Below, one piece after another: positions 43,486-52,951 of a stretch of DNA of 64,000 bases (positions are counted from its first letter, which is position 1; every line of letters begins with the position of its first letter). The notes below the pieces were generated by a model that had not been told where the DNA came from, ran no database searches, and saw only the letters and a list, made by a program, of their open reading frames with translations. Source of the stretch: JADJYF01 sp965278995 (GTDB lineage Bacteria; Pseudomonadota; Gammaproteobacteria; Ga0077536); assembly GCA_965278995.1 (NCBI GenBank), contig OZ257136.1, positions 2,666,001 through 2,730,000 on the forward strand. The letters are read 5' to 3'. The position numbers and the translations under genes are program-made.

Positions 43486-45762
43486 ATGAGAAAAATAATG
43501 ATGAGGCGCGGACGGTACGGGTTCGCGGCACTGCTTGCGCTCGTCTGTGCGGCGAGCCTGATCACTGCGACGCCGGCTACCGCCGGCGCGCTGGCCGCAC
43601 GCAGCCACGACTACAAGTGGCGCCTGTGTCCGCCTTTGCGCATGATCCCGGAAGCGCCGCGCTATACGGATGACACCACCCGCTCGGACTCCATGGAGAT
43701 CCGTTGTGACACCGCGCGCGTCGAAAGAGGCGGCTTGACACAGTTCACAGGCGACGTCGAACTCATCCGCGGCGATGTCGCGATCCGCTCCGATGTAATC
43801 AACTATGACGACGCGCTCGGCCGTTTCGAGGCCGAAGGCCGTACGCAATTGTGGAACACCGGCATCATCTGGTCCGGTCAGGCCGCGAGCTACAGTCTTG
43901 ACAATGCAGTCTCGGAACTCGAGGACGGTCAATACTGGCTGCTGGGTGGGCGAGGACGTGGCCATGCGCGGCGATTGACGCATGACAAAAATGCGCAGGT
44001 GACTGTGCTCGAGTCAGTGGACTATTCAACCTGCCCGATATCCGAGGAGGGCTGGCGCGTATCGGCAAGCTCGATCAAACTCGACCACCGCAGTGATCGC
44101 GGATCGGCGCGCAATGCCGTACTGCGCGTCAAGGAGATCCCGATACTCTATTTTCCGTACATCAATTTCCCCATCAGCGACAAGCGCAAATCGGGCTTTC
44201 TTGCGCCGTCTTTCGGCACCACCAATGAATCGGGATTCGATACCCGCGTGCCCTACTACTGGAACATCGCGCCGAATCACGATGCGACCATCACACCACG
44301 GGTGCTGTCCGATCGAGGCGTCATGATCGGCGGTGAGTATCGCTATCTCGATCGTCACTATCGTGGCGAGGTCAATTTCGAATATCTGCCGGGCGACAAG
44401 CTGCGCGACGATCAGGACCGTTCGGCCGTATCGATCGAGCACCAGCAGCGATTTGCGCACGACACCGGTGTAGTCAACGTTCTGCTGAACAACGTGTCGG
44501 ACGACGCGTATTTTGAGGATTTCGGGCGCAGCATCAGTGTCACCAGCCAGCGCTTCCTCGATCGACAGGTCGACTTCACCTACAGCCAACCGTACTATTT
44601 TGTGAGCGGCATCGTTCAGGCCTACCAGACCATCGACGACAGCATACCGGCCGGCGCCAGTCCGTATAGACGGCTGCCACAGCTGAATTTCTACGGCTAT
44701 CGGCCGACCGGGCCCTTCGGACTGATATCGTCGCTGGCGGCGCAGACGACGTATTTCGATCGTGACGACAGTGTCTCGGGCGGGCGCGTCGATATTGAGC
44801 CATCTGTGACGCTGCCGATACTGCGTTCTTTTTTGGACGTGCGCCCTAAAATCGCAGTGCGCCACACGGAATACCTGCTCGATGATCCGAACCGCGCATT
44901 CGATGACCGTGAGACGCGCGACGTACCGAAATTCAGTCTCGACTCTAACCTGTATCTCGAGCGGGAAACGGCATTGTTTGGCCATTCACATATCCAGACG
45001 TTCGAACCGCGCGCCTTTTACCTGCTGATACCGAACGTCGGACAGGAAGAACTGCCGGTGTTCGATTCCGGCCTGTACAGCACCTCGTTCCAGACTTTGT
45101 TCCTCGAGAATCGCTTTACCGGTGCCGATCGCATCGGCGATGCCAACCAGATGGCACTGGCCTTCACCTCGCGCATGATCGATCTCGAAAGCGGCCGCGA
45201 AGCCTATCGCGTCAGCGTTGGCCAGCTGTATTACTTCCACGACCGCGAGGTTGTTGTTCCCGGCGGCTTGCAGGAGGACTCCTCGACCTCTGATTTCATC
45301 GCCGAGGCCGCCGCCAGCCTCGGTGCGGACTGGAGCGCCCGCGGCATCATGCAATGGAATCCGGAAGAGTCGCAGACCAATTTGTCTGCCGTGACACTGC
45401 GCTACCGGCCGGACCTCGATACCGTGGTCAACTTCGGCTACCGTTTCCGCCGCACGGTCAACGACATTGAACAGGCGGATTTTTCCATGCGCCTGCCGGT
45501 CACACGTGCTATCGCCCTGATCGGACGTTGGAACTACTCAATGCAGGAAAATCGCTCGATCGAAACGCTGGGCGGGGTTGAATACGAGAGCTGCTGCTGG
45601 GGCTTACGCGTCGTCGCGCGGCGCTTCCTGCGCAATTCGCAAGGCGAGTTCGATAACGGGGTTTTCATGCAGGTCCAGTTCCGCGGCCTCGGCGGACTTG
45701 GCCAGCGTGCCGATTCCTTCCTCGCCCGCGGCATTCCCGGCTATGAGGATCCATTCGAATAA
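43486..45762 (+). CDS. lptD: LPS-assembly protein LptD
   Basis: The outer-membrane barrel that inserts lipopolysaccharide into the outer leaflet, together with LptE. The 758-residue precursor has a signal peptide (RRGRYGFAALLALVCAASLITATPATAG). A periplasmic OstA-type domain follows (RVERGGLTQFTGDVELIRGDVAIRSD, about 70-190), then the barrel beginning near KEIPILYFPYINFPISDKRKSGFL. Cysteines near the N-terminus (LCPPLRM, IRCDTARV) and late in the barrel (ESCCWGLRVVARRF) fit the inter-domain disulfides of LptD. surA, whose product folds LptD, follows in the same direction. Confidence 0.96.
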   Translation: MRKIMMRRGRYGFAALLALVCAASLITATPATAGALAARSHDYKWRLCPPLRMIPEAPRYTDDTTRSDSMEIRCDTARVERGGLTQFTGDVELIRGDVAIRSDVINYDDALGRFEAEGRTQLWNTGIIWSGQAASYSLDNAVSELEDGQYWLLGGRGRGHARRLTHDKNAQVTVLESVDYSTCPISEEGWRVSASSIKLDHRSDRGSARNAVLRVKEIPILYFPYINFPISDKRKSGFLAPSFGTTNESGFDTRVPYYWNIAPNHDATITPRVLSDRGVMIGGEYRYLDRHYRGEVNFEYLPGDKLRDDQDRSAVSIEHQQRFAHDTGVVNVLLNNVSDDAYFEDFGRSISVTSQRFLDRQVDFTYSQPYYFVSGIVQAYQTIDDSIPAGASPYRRLPQLNFYGYRPTGPFGLISSLAAQTTYFDRDDSVSGGRVDIEPSVTLPILRSFLDVRPKIAVRHTEYLLDDPNRAFDDRETRDVPKFSLDSNLYLERETALFGHSHIQTFEPRAFYLLIPNVGQEELPVFDSGLYSTSFQTLFLENRFTGADRIGDANQMALAFTSRMIDLESGREAYRVSVGQLYYFHDREVVVPGGLQEDSSTSDFIAEAAASLGADWSARGIMQWNPEESQTNLSAVTLRYRPDLDTVVNFGYRFRRTVNDIEQADFSMRLPVTRAIALIGRWNYSMQENRSIETLGGVEYESCCWGLRVVARRFLRNSQGEFDNGVFMQVQFRGLGGLGQRADSFLARGIPGYEDPFE

Positions 45763-45949
45763 TCAATCGGATGCCGGCGCGGCGCGCGGCCGGTTGCAGC
45801 GCTGCCCTGTCAATCCGCAAATCGCGCCCGATGCGCTACAATTCCGCCCGGCCATGGCGGGGCCGATGCTGTCCCGGACCTCCACCGTCATCCGATAACA
45901 CTGTTTGCCGCGCCGCCGGGCGAAGAGTCTGCCGAGACCACTGAATTCC

Positions 45950-47251
45950 ATGCCAGATCGAAACCTATTTCGCACGCTCGCCGCAGTGCTTTGCCTGCTG
46001 CTCAGTTGGTCTGTGGACATCCTGGCTGATGCCATGGAACTCGACCATATCGTCGCTGTGGTCGATGAAGATGTCGTCATGCAGAGTGAACTCGACGAAC
46101 AAATTCAGCGTGTACGCGGCCAGCTGCGCCAGCAAGGAACTGAAACGCCGCCGACTGCCGTGCTCGAAAGACAGGTCATGGAACGCCTGGTTCTCGAGAA
46201 GATCCAGGTGCAGGTTGCCGAAAAATCGGAAATGACGGTCGAGGAGCCGGCGCTCGATCGGGCCATCGCCGACATTGCCAAACGGAACAAACTCGATCTC
46301 GAACAGTTTCGCAAAATCATCGAAGCAGAAGGGTACTCGTTCGAACGCTTTCGCGAACAGATCCGCCAGGAAATCATGCTGGCGAAATTGCGCAAGGAGG
46401 AAGTCGACAATCGCGTCCGGGTGACGGACAACGAAGTCGACAACTATCTGCGCAACGAATTCCAGAGCGAAGACAGCGAAATGGAATACCGCCTGTCACA
46501 TATCCTGATGTCAATTCCGACAGGCGCGTCGGATGACGAAATCAGGGACCTGCGCGCGAAAGCCGAAGATGTCGCGGGCAGGCTGGCAAAAGGTGAGGAC
46601 TTCGGCGACCTTGCCATCCGCGTTTCTGACGGCCAACAGGCGCTCGAACGCGGCGACCTCGGCTGGCGGCGCGGCTCCGAAGTGCCGTCATTGTTTGCCG
46701 ACGCGGTCAGCACGATGGAAATCGGTGACGTCAGCGGCGTGATCACCAGTCCTGGCGGCTATCACATCATCAAACTCGTCGATCGGCGGAGCGGCGAGCA
46801 GATTATGATCCAGCAGTACAAGACCCGCCATATCCTGATCAAGCCAAACGAGCTCGTGTCAACGGAGCAGGCGTTGCAGCGATTGCGCCAGCTCAAGCTG
46901 CGCCTCGAGCAAGGCGCGAGTTTCGAACAGTTGGCCAAGACGCACTCCGACGATCGCGCCTCGGCGCTGCAGGGTGGCGATCTCGGCTGGGTGACGACAG
47001 GTCAGATGGAGCCTGAGTTCGAGGAGATGATGACAGCCATCGATGTCGGCGCAATCAGCCCGCCGTTCAGGACCGAATTCGGATTTCACATCCTGCAGGT
47101 CACCGACACGCGCGAAATCGACGGCACTGACGAAATCAAGCGCAATCGCGCGCGCAACTTCCTCTACAAGCAAAAAGTCGACGAACGGCTGCAATCGTGG
47201 CTGCGCAGACTGCGCGACGAGGCCTATGTCGAATATCGCAAGCTTGACTGA
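45950..47251 (+). CDS. surA: Periplasmic chaperone/peptidyl-prolyl isomerase SurA
   Basis: Escorts unfolded barrel proteins, LptD among them, across the periplasm. The 433-residue precursor has a signal peptide (LFRTLAAVLCLLLSWSVDILADA). The N-terminal chaperone domain follows (about 28-170; LDHIVAVVDEDVVMQSELDEQI), then two parvulin domains (about 175-275 and 285-385; YRLSHILMSIP and YKTRHILIKPNEL) and a C-terminal helix. The start at 45950 places the signal peptide correctly. Its end overlaps pdxA by 26 bases. Confidence 0.96.
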   Translation: MPDRNLFRTLAAVLCLLLSWSVDILADAMELDHIVAVVDEDVVMQSELDEQIQRVRGQLRQQGTETPPTAVLERQVMERLVLEKIQVQVAEKSEMTVEEPALDRAIADIAKRNKLDLEQFRKIIEAEGYSFERFREQIRQEIMLAKLRKEEVDNRVRVTDNEVDNYLRNEFQSEDSEMEYRLSHILMSIPTGASDDEIRDLRAKAEDVAGRLAKGEDFGDLAIRVSDGQQALERGDLGWRRGSEVPSLFADAVSTMEIGDVSGVITSPGGYHIIKLVDRRSGEQIMIQQYKTRHILIKPNELVSTEQALQRLRQLKLRLEQGASFEQLAKTHSDDRASALQGGDLGWVTTGQMEPEFEEMMTAIDVGAISPPFRTEFGFHILQVTDTREIDGTDEIKRNRARNFLYKQKVDERLQSWLRRLRDEAYVEYRKLD

Positions 47252-48248
47252 ACAGCCGGGCACAGTGCTCGCCTTGACGCCGGGCGAACCTGCCGGCATT
47301 GGCCCCGATCTCGCTATCGCGCTAGCCCAGCGGCAGCAGCCGGTCCCGATAATATGTCTTGCCGATCAGGCCATGTTACGTGCCCGCGCCGCGACGCTCG
47401 GTGCGACCATCGACATCCGCTGCCTGCCCCGACTCGACGCCGCCACTGACGTTCCGCCCGGTGTTCTGCAGGTCTTCCATGTCGCCGCGGCGCACCCGGT
47501 GATGGCTGGCGTGCTCGATGTCGCCAATGCCCGGTATGTGCTGCGCTGCCTCGATCTGGCGCTGGCCGGTTGTCGCGACGGTATATTGGCAGCGCTCGTG
47601 ACCGGGCCGATACAGAAATCCCTGATCAATGACGCCGGTATCGCGTTTTCAGGCCACACCGAATATCTCGCCGAAAAACTAGGCAGCCCATTACCGGTCA
47701 TGATGCTGGCGGCTGACACGCTGCGCGTGGCCCTGGTTACGACCCACGTTCCGCTGCGTGCGGTGGCCGATCTCATTACGCCGGCACGCCTGTTGGCGAC
47801 GCTCGAGATCGTGCATCGCGATCTTCGCGAGCACTTCGGCATCTTTCAACCGAGGATCTGCGTGTGCGGCCTGAATCCTCATGCCGGTGAGGGTGGCCAT
47901 CTTGGCCATGAAGATGCCGACGGTATCGCGCCGGTAGTGCGGGAACTTGCTGCCCGTGGCTGGCAGATAGTAGGGCCGGTTCCTGCCGACACCGCATTTA
48001 CACTGACCAATCGTGCACGTTACGACGTCCTTGTCGCGATGTACCACGACCAGGGACTGACCGCACTGAAAGCACTCGGCTTCGGTCATGCCGTGAACGT
48101 AACGCTGGGTCTGCCGATCATCCGCACGTCGGTCGACCACGGCACGGCGCTCGATCTCGCCGGCACCGGACATATTGACAGCGGCAGCCTCGATGCCGCG
48201 GTTGCGCTGGCCGGCACACTCATCGCGAGCAGTCGCGGTGACCGATGA
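47226..48248 (+). CDS. pdxA: 4-hydroxythreonine-4-phosphate dehydrogenase
   Basis: Oxidises 4-phosphohydroxy-L-threonine in pyridoxal 5'-phosphate synthesis; PdxJ, encoded at 63093, uses its product together with DXP from Dxs. The 340-residue protein has VLALTPGEPAGIGPDLAI at the front, the metal-binding GHTEYLAEKLG and ICGLNPHAGEGG-like VCGLNPHAGEGGHLGHED, and YHDQGLTALKALGF. The ATG at 47226 overlaps surA by 26 bases; the open frame reaches further back but has no family similarity there. A GTG at about residue 13 is an alternative start. Confidence 0.95.
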   Translation: MSNIASLTEQPGTVLALTPGEPAGIGPDLAIALAQRQQPVPIICLADQAMLRARAATLGATIDIRCLPRLDAATDVPPGVLQVFHVAAAHPVMAGVLDVANARYVLRCLDLALAGCRDGILAALVTGPIQKSLINDAGIAFSGHTEYLAEKLGSPLPVMMLAADTLRVALVTTHVPLRAVADLITPARLLATLEIVHRDLREHFGIFQPRICVCGLNPHAGEGGHLGHEDADGIAPVVRELAARGWQIVGPVPADTAFTLTNRARYDVLVAMYHDQGLTALKALGFGHAVNVTLGLPIIRTSVDHGTALDLAGTGHIDSGSLDAAVALAGTLIASSRGDR

Positions 48249-49026
48249 CAGCCATCGTCATCGCAAGCGTTTCGGCCAGCATTTTCTGGTCGATGATTAC
48301 GCTATTGACAGCATCGTCGAACGCGTCGGTGCGCGAGCCGGTGAGTTCGTGCTCGAAATCGGTCCGGGTGCCGCTGCGATCACGGTACCGCTGTTGGACA
48401 CCGGCTGTGAACTTGGCGTGGTCGAAATCGACCGTGACCTGGCGGCAGACCTGACTCGGCGGTTTGCCGAACGCCCCAACTTCACACTCTATTGCGCCGA
48501 CATCCTCACTTTCGACTTCGCCCTGCTGGCCGTCAAAAGCCCGCGCTGGAAAGTCGTCGGTAACCTCCCCTACAACATTTCGACCCCGCTGCTGCTGCGC
48601 TTGATTGAGCACGGCGGATTGTGGTCCTCACTGGTCGTGATGGTGCAGCGCGAAGTTGCCGAAAGGCTGGCAGCCGCGCCAGGTGGCAAGGACTACGGTC
48701 GCCTCAGCATCGCCGTGCAACGACGCTGCGACGTCTATCGGTGCCTGGACCTCGGACCGGACAGCTTCGACCCGCCGCCCAAGGTCGATTCAACGGTCCT
48801 TGAACTCCGACCGCGCGTGGAGACTTTGACGGCGGCAGCGGCGACCTGGCTCGATGAAGTTGTTCGGGTTGCCTTCTCGGCACGCCGCAAAACGATTGCC
48901 AACGCGCTGCGCCACTACGCCGATGAAGCGACACTCCGAACATGCGGCATTGCACCCACATCACGCGCGGCGGAATTGAGCGTCGAGGATTACGTTCGAC
49001 TCGCGGCCGCGACCGGCCGAGCGTGA
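48238..49026 (+). CDS. rsmA: 16S rRNA dimethyladenosine transferase
   Basis: Dimethylates two adjacent adenines at the 3' end of 16S rRNA. The 262-residue product begins TDDSHRHRKRFGQHFLVD, has the SAM motif LEIGPGAAAITVPLL and the target-base motif NLPYNISTPLL. I prefer the GTG at 48238, overlapping the pdxA stop by 11 bases, because it starts the family-conserved region at the right distance; an ATG 21 codons earlier gives a tail with no similarity. The usual following genes apaG and apaH are absent; an AT-rich gap follows instead. Confidence 0.93.
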   Translation: MTDDSHRHRKRFGQHFLVDDYAIDSIVERVGARAGEFVLEIGPGAAAITVPLLDTGCELGVVEIDRDLAADLTRRFAERPNFTLYCADILTFDFALLAVKSPRWKVVGNLPYNISTPLLLRLIEHGGLWSSLVVMVQREVAERLAAAPGGKDYGRLSIAVQRRCDVYRCLDLGPDSFDPPPKVDSTVLELRPRVETLTAAAATWLDEVVRVAFSARRKTIANALRHYADEATLRTCGIAPTSRAAELSVEDYVRLAAATGRA

Positions 49027-49308
49027 GTGTCGCGCTGGTTCTGGCGGACGACAGCAGGCACCGGGTTACTCACAATTCCTGTGGATAAGCCTGTGTATGG
49101 CGGGTCATGCAGCGGTCATATTCAGAGCAGAAAACCGCCCGCTGGACAGATTGGCTAAGAATTAGCCATATTTGAAATAATTAAAAATAGTCAAAGAGTT
49201 GCAACTGTAATCGATCCTTGATTAGTTGCATTACGCAGTAACTATAGAACACTTGACGCCGGCCTTAGCGGATTGTGCATAACACGCAACAGCTGGCCCG
49301 CCCCGGCG
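49027..49308. other. AT-rich convergent gap with DnaA-box-like sites
   Basis: The gap between convergent rsmA and aroE contains two perfect matches to the DnaA box TTATNCACA in the same orientation: TGTGGATAA at 49080-49088 and TGTGCATAA at 49274-49282. Weaker matches are TTACTCACA at 49066-49074 and TGTGTATGG at 49092-49100. Between them lies a clearly AT-rich stretch (about 49150-49250) holding a hairpin TGGCTAA/TTAGCCA (49152-49158, 49162-49168) and the palindrome GTTGCAAC (49198-49205). No gene is seen. Function is unknown; see findings. Confidence 0.6.
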
Positions 49309-50196
49309 TCAACGGCCAACCCCATTTCCATTCCGCAAAGCAGCAATAACCTCGGCTGTGCGCGGCTGTGTGCCGTGCCAGATCGCAAATGCGACCGCGG
49401 CCTGTTCGACCAGCATGCCCAGCCCATCGAGGCAGCGGGCGACGCCGCGCGTCTGCGCCCAGCGCAGAAAAGCGGTCGGCTCGGTGCCGTACATGAGGTC
49501 GTAACACACCGTGTCGGCACACAGCGCGGCGTCTGCCAGCTCCGGCACGGCGCCGCTCAGACTGGCTGAAGTTGCGTTGATGACGATCGCCGCGGGCGCT
49601 GCTGGGGGTGCACCCCAGGCGAGCGCTGCTACCGGGCCTGAGTCCGCATAGCTCGCGGCCAGCGCCTCGGCCCGGGCGGCGCTGCGATTACTGATCAGGA
49701 TTTCGCGCGGCCGACAGGCCAGCAGCGCCGGAATTACGCCGCGAGCGGCGCCGCCCGCGCCCAGCAGCAGCACACGACGATCGCGCACCGTCACGCCATG
49801 GTTGTTCTCGAGATCGCGAACGAGACCAGGCCCGTCAGTGTTGTCCGCAGCCAGGCTGCCATCCGGTAGAAACCACAGGGTATTGGCGGCACCTGCTGCA
49901 ATTGCACGCGGTTCACGATGCACAGCCAATGCGTAAGCTTCTTCTTTTAGCGGGACCGTCACATTCAGCCCACGGCCACCGACGTCACGAAACTCGGCTA
50001 CCGCTGCATCGAGGCTACCTGGCATCACCTCTACGCGTTCGTAACACAACCGGGTATTCGTCTGCGCGGCGAACGCCGCGTGTATCGCGGGTGATTTGCT
50101 ATGGGCTACCGGGTGGCCGACGACGGCGAAATACGGTCGCTCATCGGTCGGCCGCGTAAACCAGCGCCGTTCCGACGCCAGCTGGCTCACGCTCAC
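49309..50196 (-). CDS. aroE: Shikimate dehydrogenase
   Basis: Reduces 3-dehydroshikimate to shikimate with NADPH. The 295-residue protein has YFAVVGHPVAHSKSPAIHAAF, the substrate/catalytic segment LNVTVPLKEEAY with the catalytic Lys, ADNTDGPGLVRDL with the Asp, and the dinucleotide motif VLLLGAGGAARGVIPALL. An N-terminal extension of about 20 residues (MSVSQLASERRWFTRPTDER) precedes the family body, so a later start is possible, though no better ATG or ribosome-binding site was seen. It begins six bases behind the CNB-rhodanese gene. Confidence 0.94.
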   Translation of the reverse strand: MSVSQLASERRWFTRPTDERPYFAVVGHPVAHSKSPAIHAAFAAQTNTRLCYERVEVMPGSLDAAVAEFRDVGGRGLNVTVPLKEEAYALAVHREPRAIAAGAANTLWFLPDGSLAADNTDGPGLVRDLENNHGVTVRDRRVLLLGAGGAARGVIPALLACRPREILISNRSAARAEALAASYADSGPVAALAWGAPPAAPAAIVINATSASLSGAVPELADAALCADTVCYDLMYGTEPTAFLRWAQTRGVARCLDGLGMLVEQAAVAFAIWHGTQPRTAEVIAALRNGNGVGR

Positions 50197-50202
50197 TTTA
50201 CG

Positions 50203-51270
50203 TCAGCCTGCGCTGCCGGTCTTCGGGCCCTGTTCGACCAGACCGCCTTGCAGTACGTAGGTTTCGAAACCACGTTCGCTGAGCAGGAAAGCCGCGGCGG
50301 AACTGCGCCTGCCGGTATCACAATAAACGATATAGGTAATGCCCGAATCGAGGCTGTCGGTCTTCAGCCGCAACATGAACAAGGGGATATTCAGGCTGCC
50401 GGCCAGTCCGTTATTGGAATGTTCACTTTCGAGACGCACGTCGAGCAGCTTGGCGCCATGCCGCACACGCTCTTTCGCTTCGTCCAGGGTCAGCCAGTTC
50501 AACATCGGCTCTTTCAGCAACGCGTTGAAGTCGGCCTTGGACAAACGCATCAGCGTGCCTTCGCTTTCCATCGTAATCGTCGCGTTGCGCTTCGCTTCCG
50601 ACAGCAGCGCCTCTTCACCGAAAGCGTCGCCATCCTTGAGTGTAGCGAGCGTCAGATCGGAGCCGGTCTTCGATGCACGCGTCACCTTTGCCCGACCGTG
50701 CTTGATGATGTAGTAGTAATCGCCATCGTCACCCTGCTTGATGACGACATCGCCAGCGCGCATCGGCACTTCCTGCATGCGCATGAACATCGCCTGGATG
50801 TTGGCCGGAGGAACTTGCAGAAAGGCCTGCGATTGCAGGATGCGCGTCATCCAGTCGCAATCGTCATCTTCGCCGTCGCGGCCCTGGATCTCGTTGACCT
50901 CGATTCCCGAGAGCTGATCCCACGTCAGCAGAATATCAAGCAGGTCGCTGTCGAACCGCGTGATCCGACAGGGTGTCTTGGTCCGCGCCGTCTGTTTACG
51001 CGGCTGCATGTTGGCCAGCGGGTGCTTGGCCGCATCGGTTCCACCGCGGATCACCGTGGAGTTGCCGGCGTCATCGCTCAGTATGATCTCGCCTTCGAGC
51101 AGGTAGGCCGTCTTACGATCGACTTCACCGGACTTGAAAATGACTTTACCTGGCGCGATATCCTCGATATACGCCTTGCCTGCCAGCTCCTGAAAGTTCT
51201 CCGAATTCAGCGCGTTGGGCGGGACCAGCGTCTTGAGGATGTTTTTATCTACGAGTTGACCGTCTGCCAT
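50203..51270 (-). CDS. Tandem cyclic-nucleotide-binding domains fused to rhodanese
   Basis: A 355-residue cytoplasmic fusion. CNB domain 1 (about 25-115) is degenerate. CNB domain 2 (about 140-250) has a recognisable phosphate-binding cassette, DGDAFGEEALLSEAKRNATITM. A rhodanese domain follows (about 260-350) with the active-site Cys in YIVYCDTGRRSSAAAFL. Such proteins occur in several gammaproteobacteria, but the reaction and ligand are not known to me. A cAMP- or cGMP-making enzyme is encoded at 22840, a possible ligand source (inference). It may be co-transcribed with aroE. Confidence 0.88.
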   Translation of the reverse strand: MADGQLVDKNILKTLVPPNALNSENFQELAGKAYIEDIAPGKVIFKSGEVDRKTAYLLEGEIILSDDAGNSTVIRGGTDAAKHPLANMQPRKQTARTKTPCRITRFDSDLLDILLTWDQLSGIEVNEIQGRDGEDDDCDWMTRILQSQAFLQVPPANIQAMFMRMQEVPMRAGDVVIKQGDDGDYYYIIKHGRAKVTRASKTGSDLTLATLKDGDAFGEEALLSEAKRNATITMESEGTLMRLSKADFNALLKEPMLNWLTLDEAKERVRHGAKLLDVRLESEHSNNGLAGSLNIPLFMLRLKTDSLDSGITYIVYCDTGRRSSAAAFLLSERGFETYVLQGGLVEQGPKTGSAG

Positions 51271-51540
51271 GATTCTTCACTGCCGGGATTGGATCCACTG
51301 ATACGCCGCAATGACCTGCCGAAGGCATGTTGCCGAATGCCGCGCCACCCACCCCGCAGAGGTCAAGGCCAGCATACGTGGGTCACTGCTCAGAACCTGG
51401 ATCAGTACATTTATTCTATGCATAAGGTCCAGGCAAGGAAACGGCTTTTTACAGTGCGCTCGTGCAGCCTGCTCGTCATGTGACCGACGCCGCCCGCTGG
51501 CTGGCGGGCGTTACCCGGTGCTCGTTATCCCATCTGTCGC
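51271..51540. other. Intergenic region between amtB and the CNB-rhodanese gene
   Basis: 270 bases with no gene. A hairpin CGCCCGC/GCGGGCG (51491-51497 and 51504-51510) stands about 30-50 bases past the amtB stop (minus strand) and may end that operon, though no T-run was seen. An AT-richer part near 51411-51430 should hold the promoter of the CNB-rhodanese gene; I could not assign boxes. Confidence 0.45.
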
Positions 51541-52818
51541 TCAGAGGATGTAGCCACGCTCATCGTGCTCGGCGAGATCCAGGCCTTCGTTTTCCTTGTC
51601 CGGAGCGACGCGCAGCCCGACCACGACGCCGGTCAGCTTCAACAACACGACGGTCATGACCAGACACCAGCCAGCGGTGGCAACGACGGCGGTGAGTTGG
51701 ATACCAAGTTGCTGGAACATATCGACGCCCGGCGCATATCCTTTGCCACCCAGTGCATCGGAGATGAAAATCCCCGCCAGCAGGGTGCCCAGTATGCCGC
51801 CTACGCCGTGTACCGGGAACACGTCCAGCGAGTCGTCGATACGCAAACCACGCTTCACCAGCTGTGTACTGAAATAACATACGACACCGGCGACGAGACC
51901 GATGGCGAGCGCGCCTGACGGCCCGACATAGCCGGATGCCGGCGTAATCGTTCCGAGACCGGCGACCATACCGGTGACGATGCCGAGCACGCTTGGTTTG
52001 CCGTGCTTCAGCCATTCGATGCTCATCCAGGCCAGCGAACCGGCTGCCGCAGAGATATGCGTCACCAGCATCGCCATGCCCGCGTCCTGATTGGCAGCGA
52101 CGGCACTACCGGCGTTGAAGCCGAACCAGCCGACCCATAGCATCGAGGCGCCGGTGACCGTCATGGTCAGATTGTGTGGCGGCATTGCCGTGTGCGGAAA
52201 TCCGCGGCGCTCCCCCAGCATCACGGCGGCGACCATCGCCGCTACGCCGGCGTTGATATGCACGACCGTCCCGCCAGCGAAATCGAGAACTCCCATCTGC
52301 ATCAACCAGCCGCCGCCCCACACCCAATGACATATCGGGACGTAGACGACGAACAGCCACAACGTACTGAACAACAGCACAGCCGAAAATTTCATTCTTT
52401 CGGCGACGCCGCCGATGATCAACGCCGGCGTGATGATGGCGAAAGTCATCTGGAACATGACGAAGACGGATTCTGGAACCGTGCCGCTCAGCGATTCGCG
52501 GGTGACGCCGTCGAGCAGGTAGCGACCACTGCCGATGTAGTCGTTCAACTCGCCGCCGTCGCCGAAAGCAAGGCCATACCCGGCGAACATCCACAGCAGG
52601 GACATCAGACAGGCAAGCGCAAAACACTGCATGAGCACCGATAGCACGTTCCTCGCCCGTACCAGTCCGCCGTAGAACAGCGCGAGTCCAGGCAAGGTCA
52701 TGAACAGTACCAACGCAGTCGACGTCAGTAACCACGCCGTATCGCCGCTGTCCGGCCCAGCCGCCATCACCCATGCCGGCGCGAACGCCAGCACCAGTCC
52801 TACGAGAACTCGCATCAT
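51541..52818 (-). CDS. amtB: Ammonium transporter AmtB
   Basis: An inner-membrane ammonium channel, 425 residues with a cleavable signal-like first helix (VLVGLVLAFAPAWVMAAGPDSGDT) and eleven further helices. Family signatures are GLALFYGGLVRARNVLS, CHWVWGGGWL and DFAGGTVVHINAGVAA, the last holding a pore His. A late VHGVGGILGTLLAGIF has the second. It lies downstream of two PII genes on the same strand; PII of the GlnK type blocks this channel when nitrogen is plentiful. Confidence 0.96.
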   Translation of the reverse strand: MMRVLVGLVLAFAPAWVMAAGPDSGDTAWLLTSTALVLFMTLPGLALFYGGLVRARNVLSVLMQCFALACLMSLLWMFAGYGLAFGDGGELNDYIGSGRYLLDGVTRESLSGTVPESVFVMFQMTFAIITPALIIGGVAERMKFSAVLLFSTLWLFVVYVPICHWVWGGGWLMQMGVLDFAGGTVVHINAGVAAMVAAVMLGERRGFPHTAMPPHNLTMTVTGASMLWVGWFGFNAGSAVAANQDAGMAMLVTHISAAAGSLAWMSIEWLKHGKPSVLGIVTGMVAGLGTITPASGYVGPSGALAIGLVAGVVCYFSTQLVKRGLRIDDSLDVFPVHGVGGILGTLLAGIFISDALGGKGYAPGVDMFQQLGIQLTAVVATAGWCLVMTVVLLKLTGVVVGLRVAPDKENEGLDLAEHDERGYIL

Positions 52819-52933
52819 CCCCTCCCCCCAAAAATTCCCCTGGCGACGCGCACTCGACGCTGACGCTCCATCGGCGTCGTGAGTTGCTGTTGAAACCGCG
52901 CCCGCGTTCCCGAAAACGCCGGTGCAGCTAGTT

Positions 52934-52951
52934 GCCCGTTTTAAAGCGGGC
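52934..52951 (-). terminator. Small hairpin between glnK-like gene 1 and amtB
   Basis: GCCCG (52934-52938) pairs with CGGGC (52947-52951), extended by TTT/AAA pairing in the interior. It touches the stop codon of the PII gene. It could reduce read-through into amtB; the call is weak. Confidence 0.35.

Noticed and set aside
49270..49300. Possible dif recombination site in the convergent gap
   Set aside because: GTGCATAA resembles the XerC arm, but the central spacer and the XerD arm are absent.
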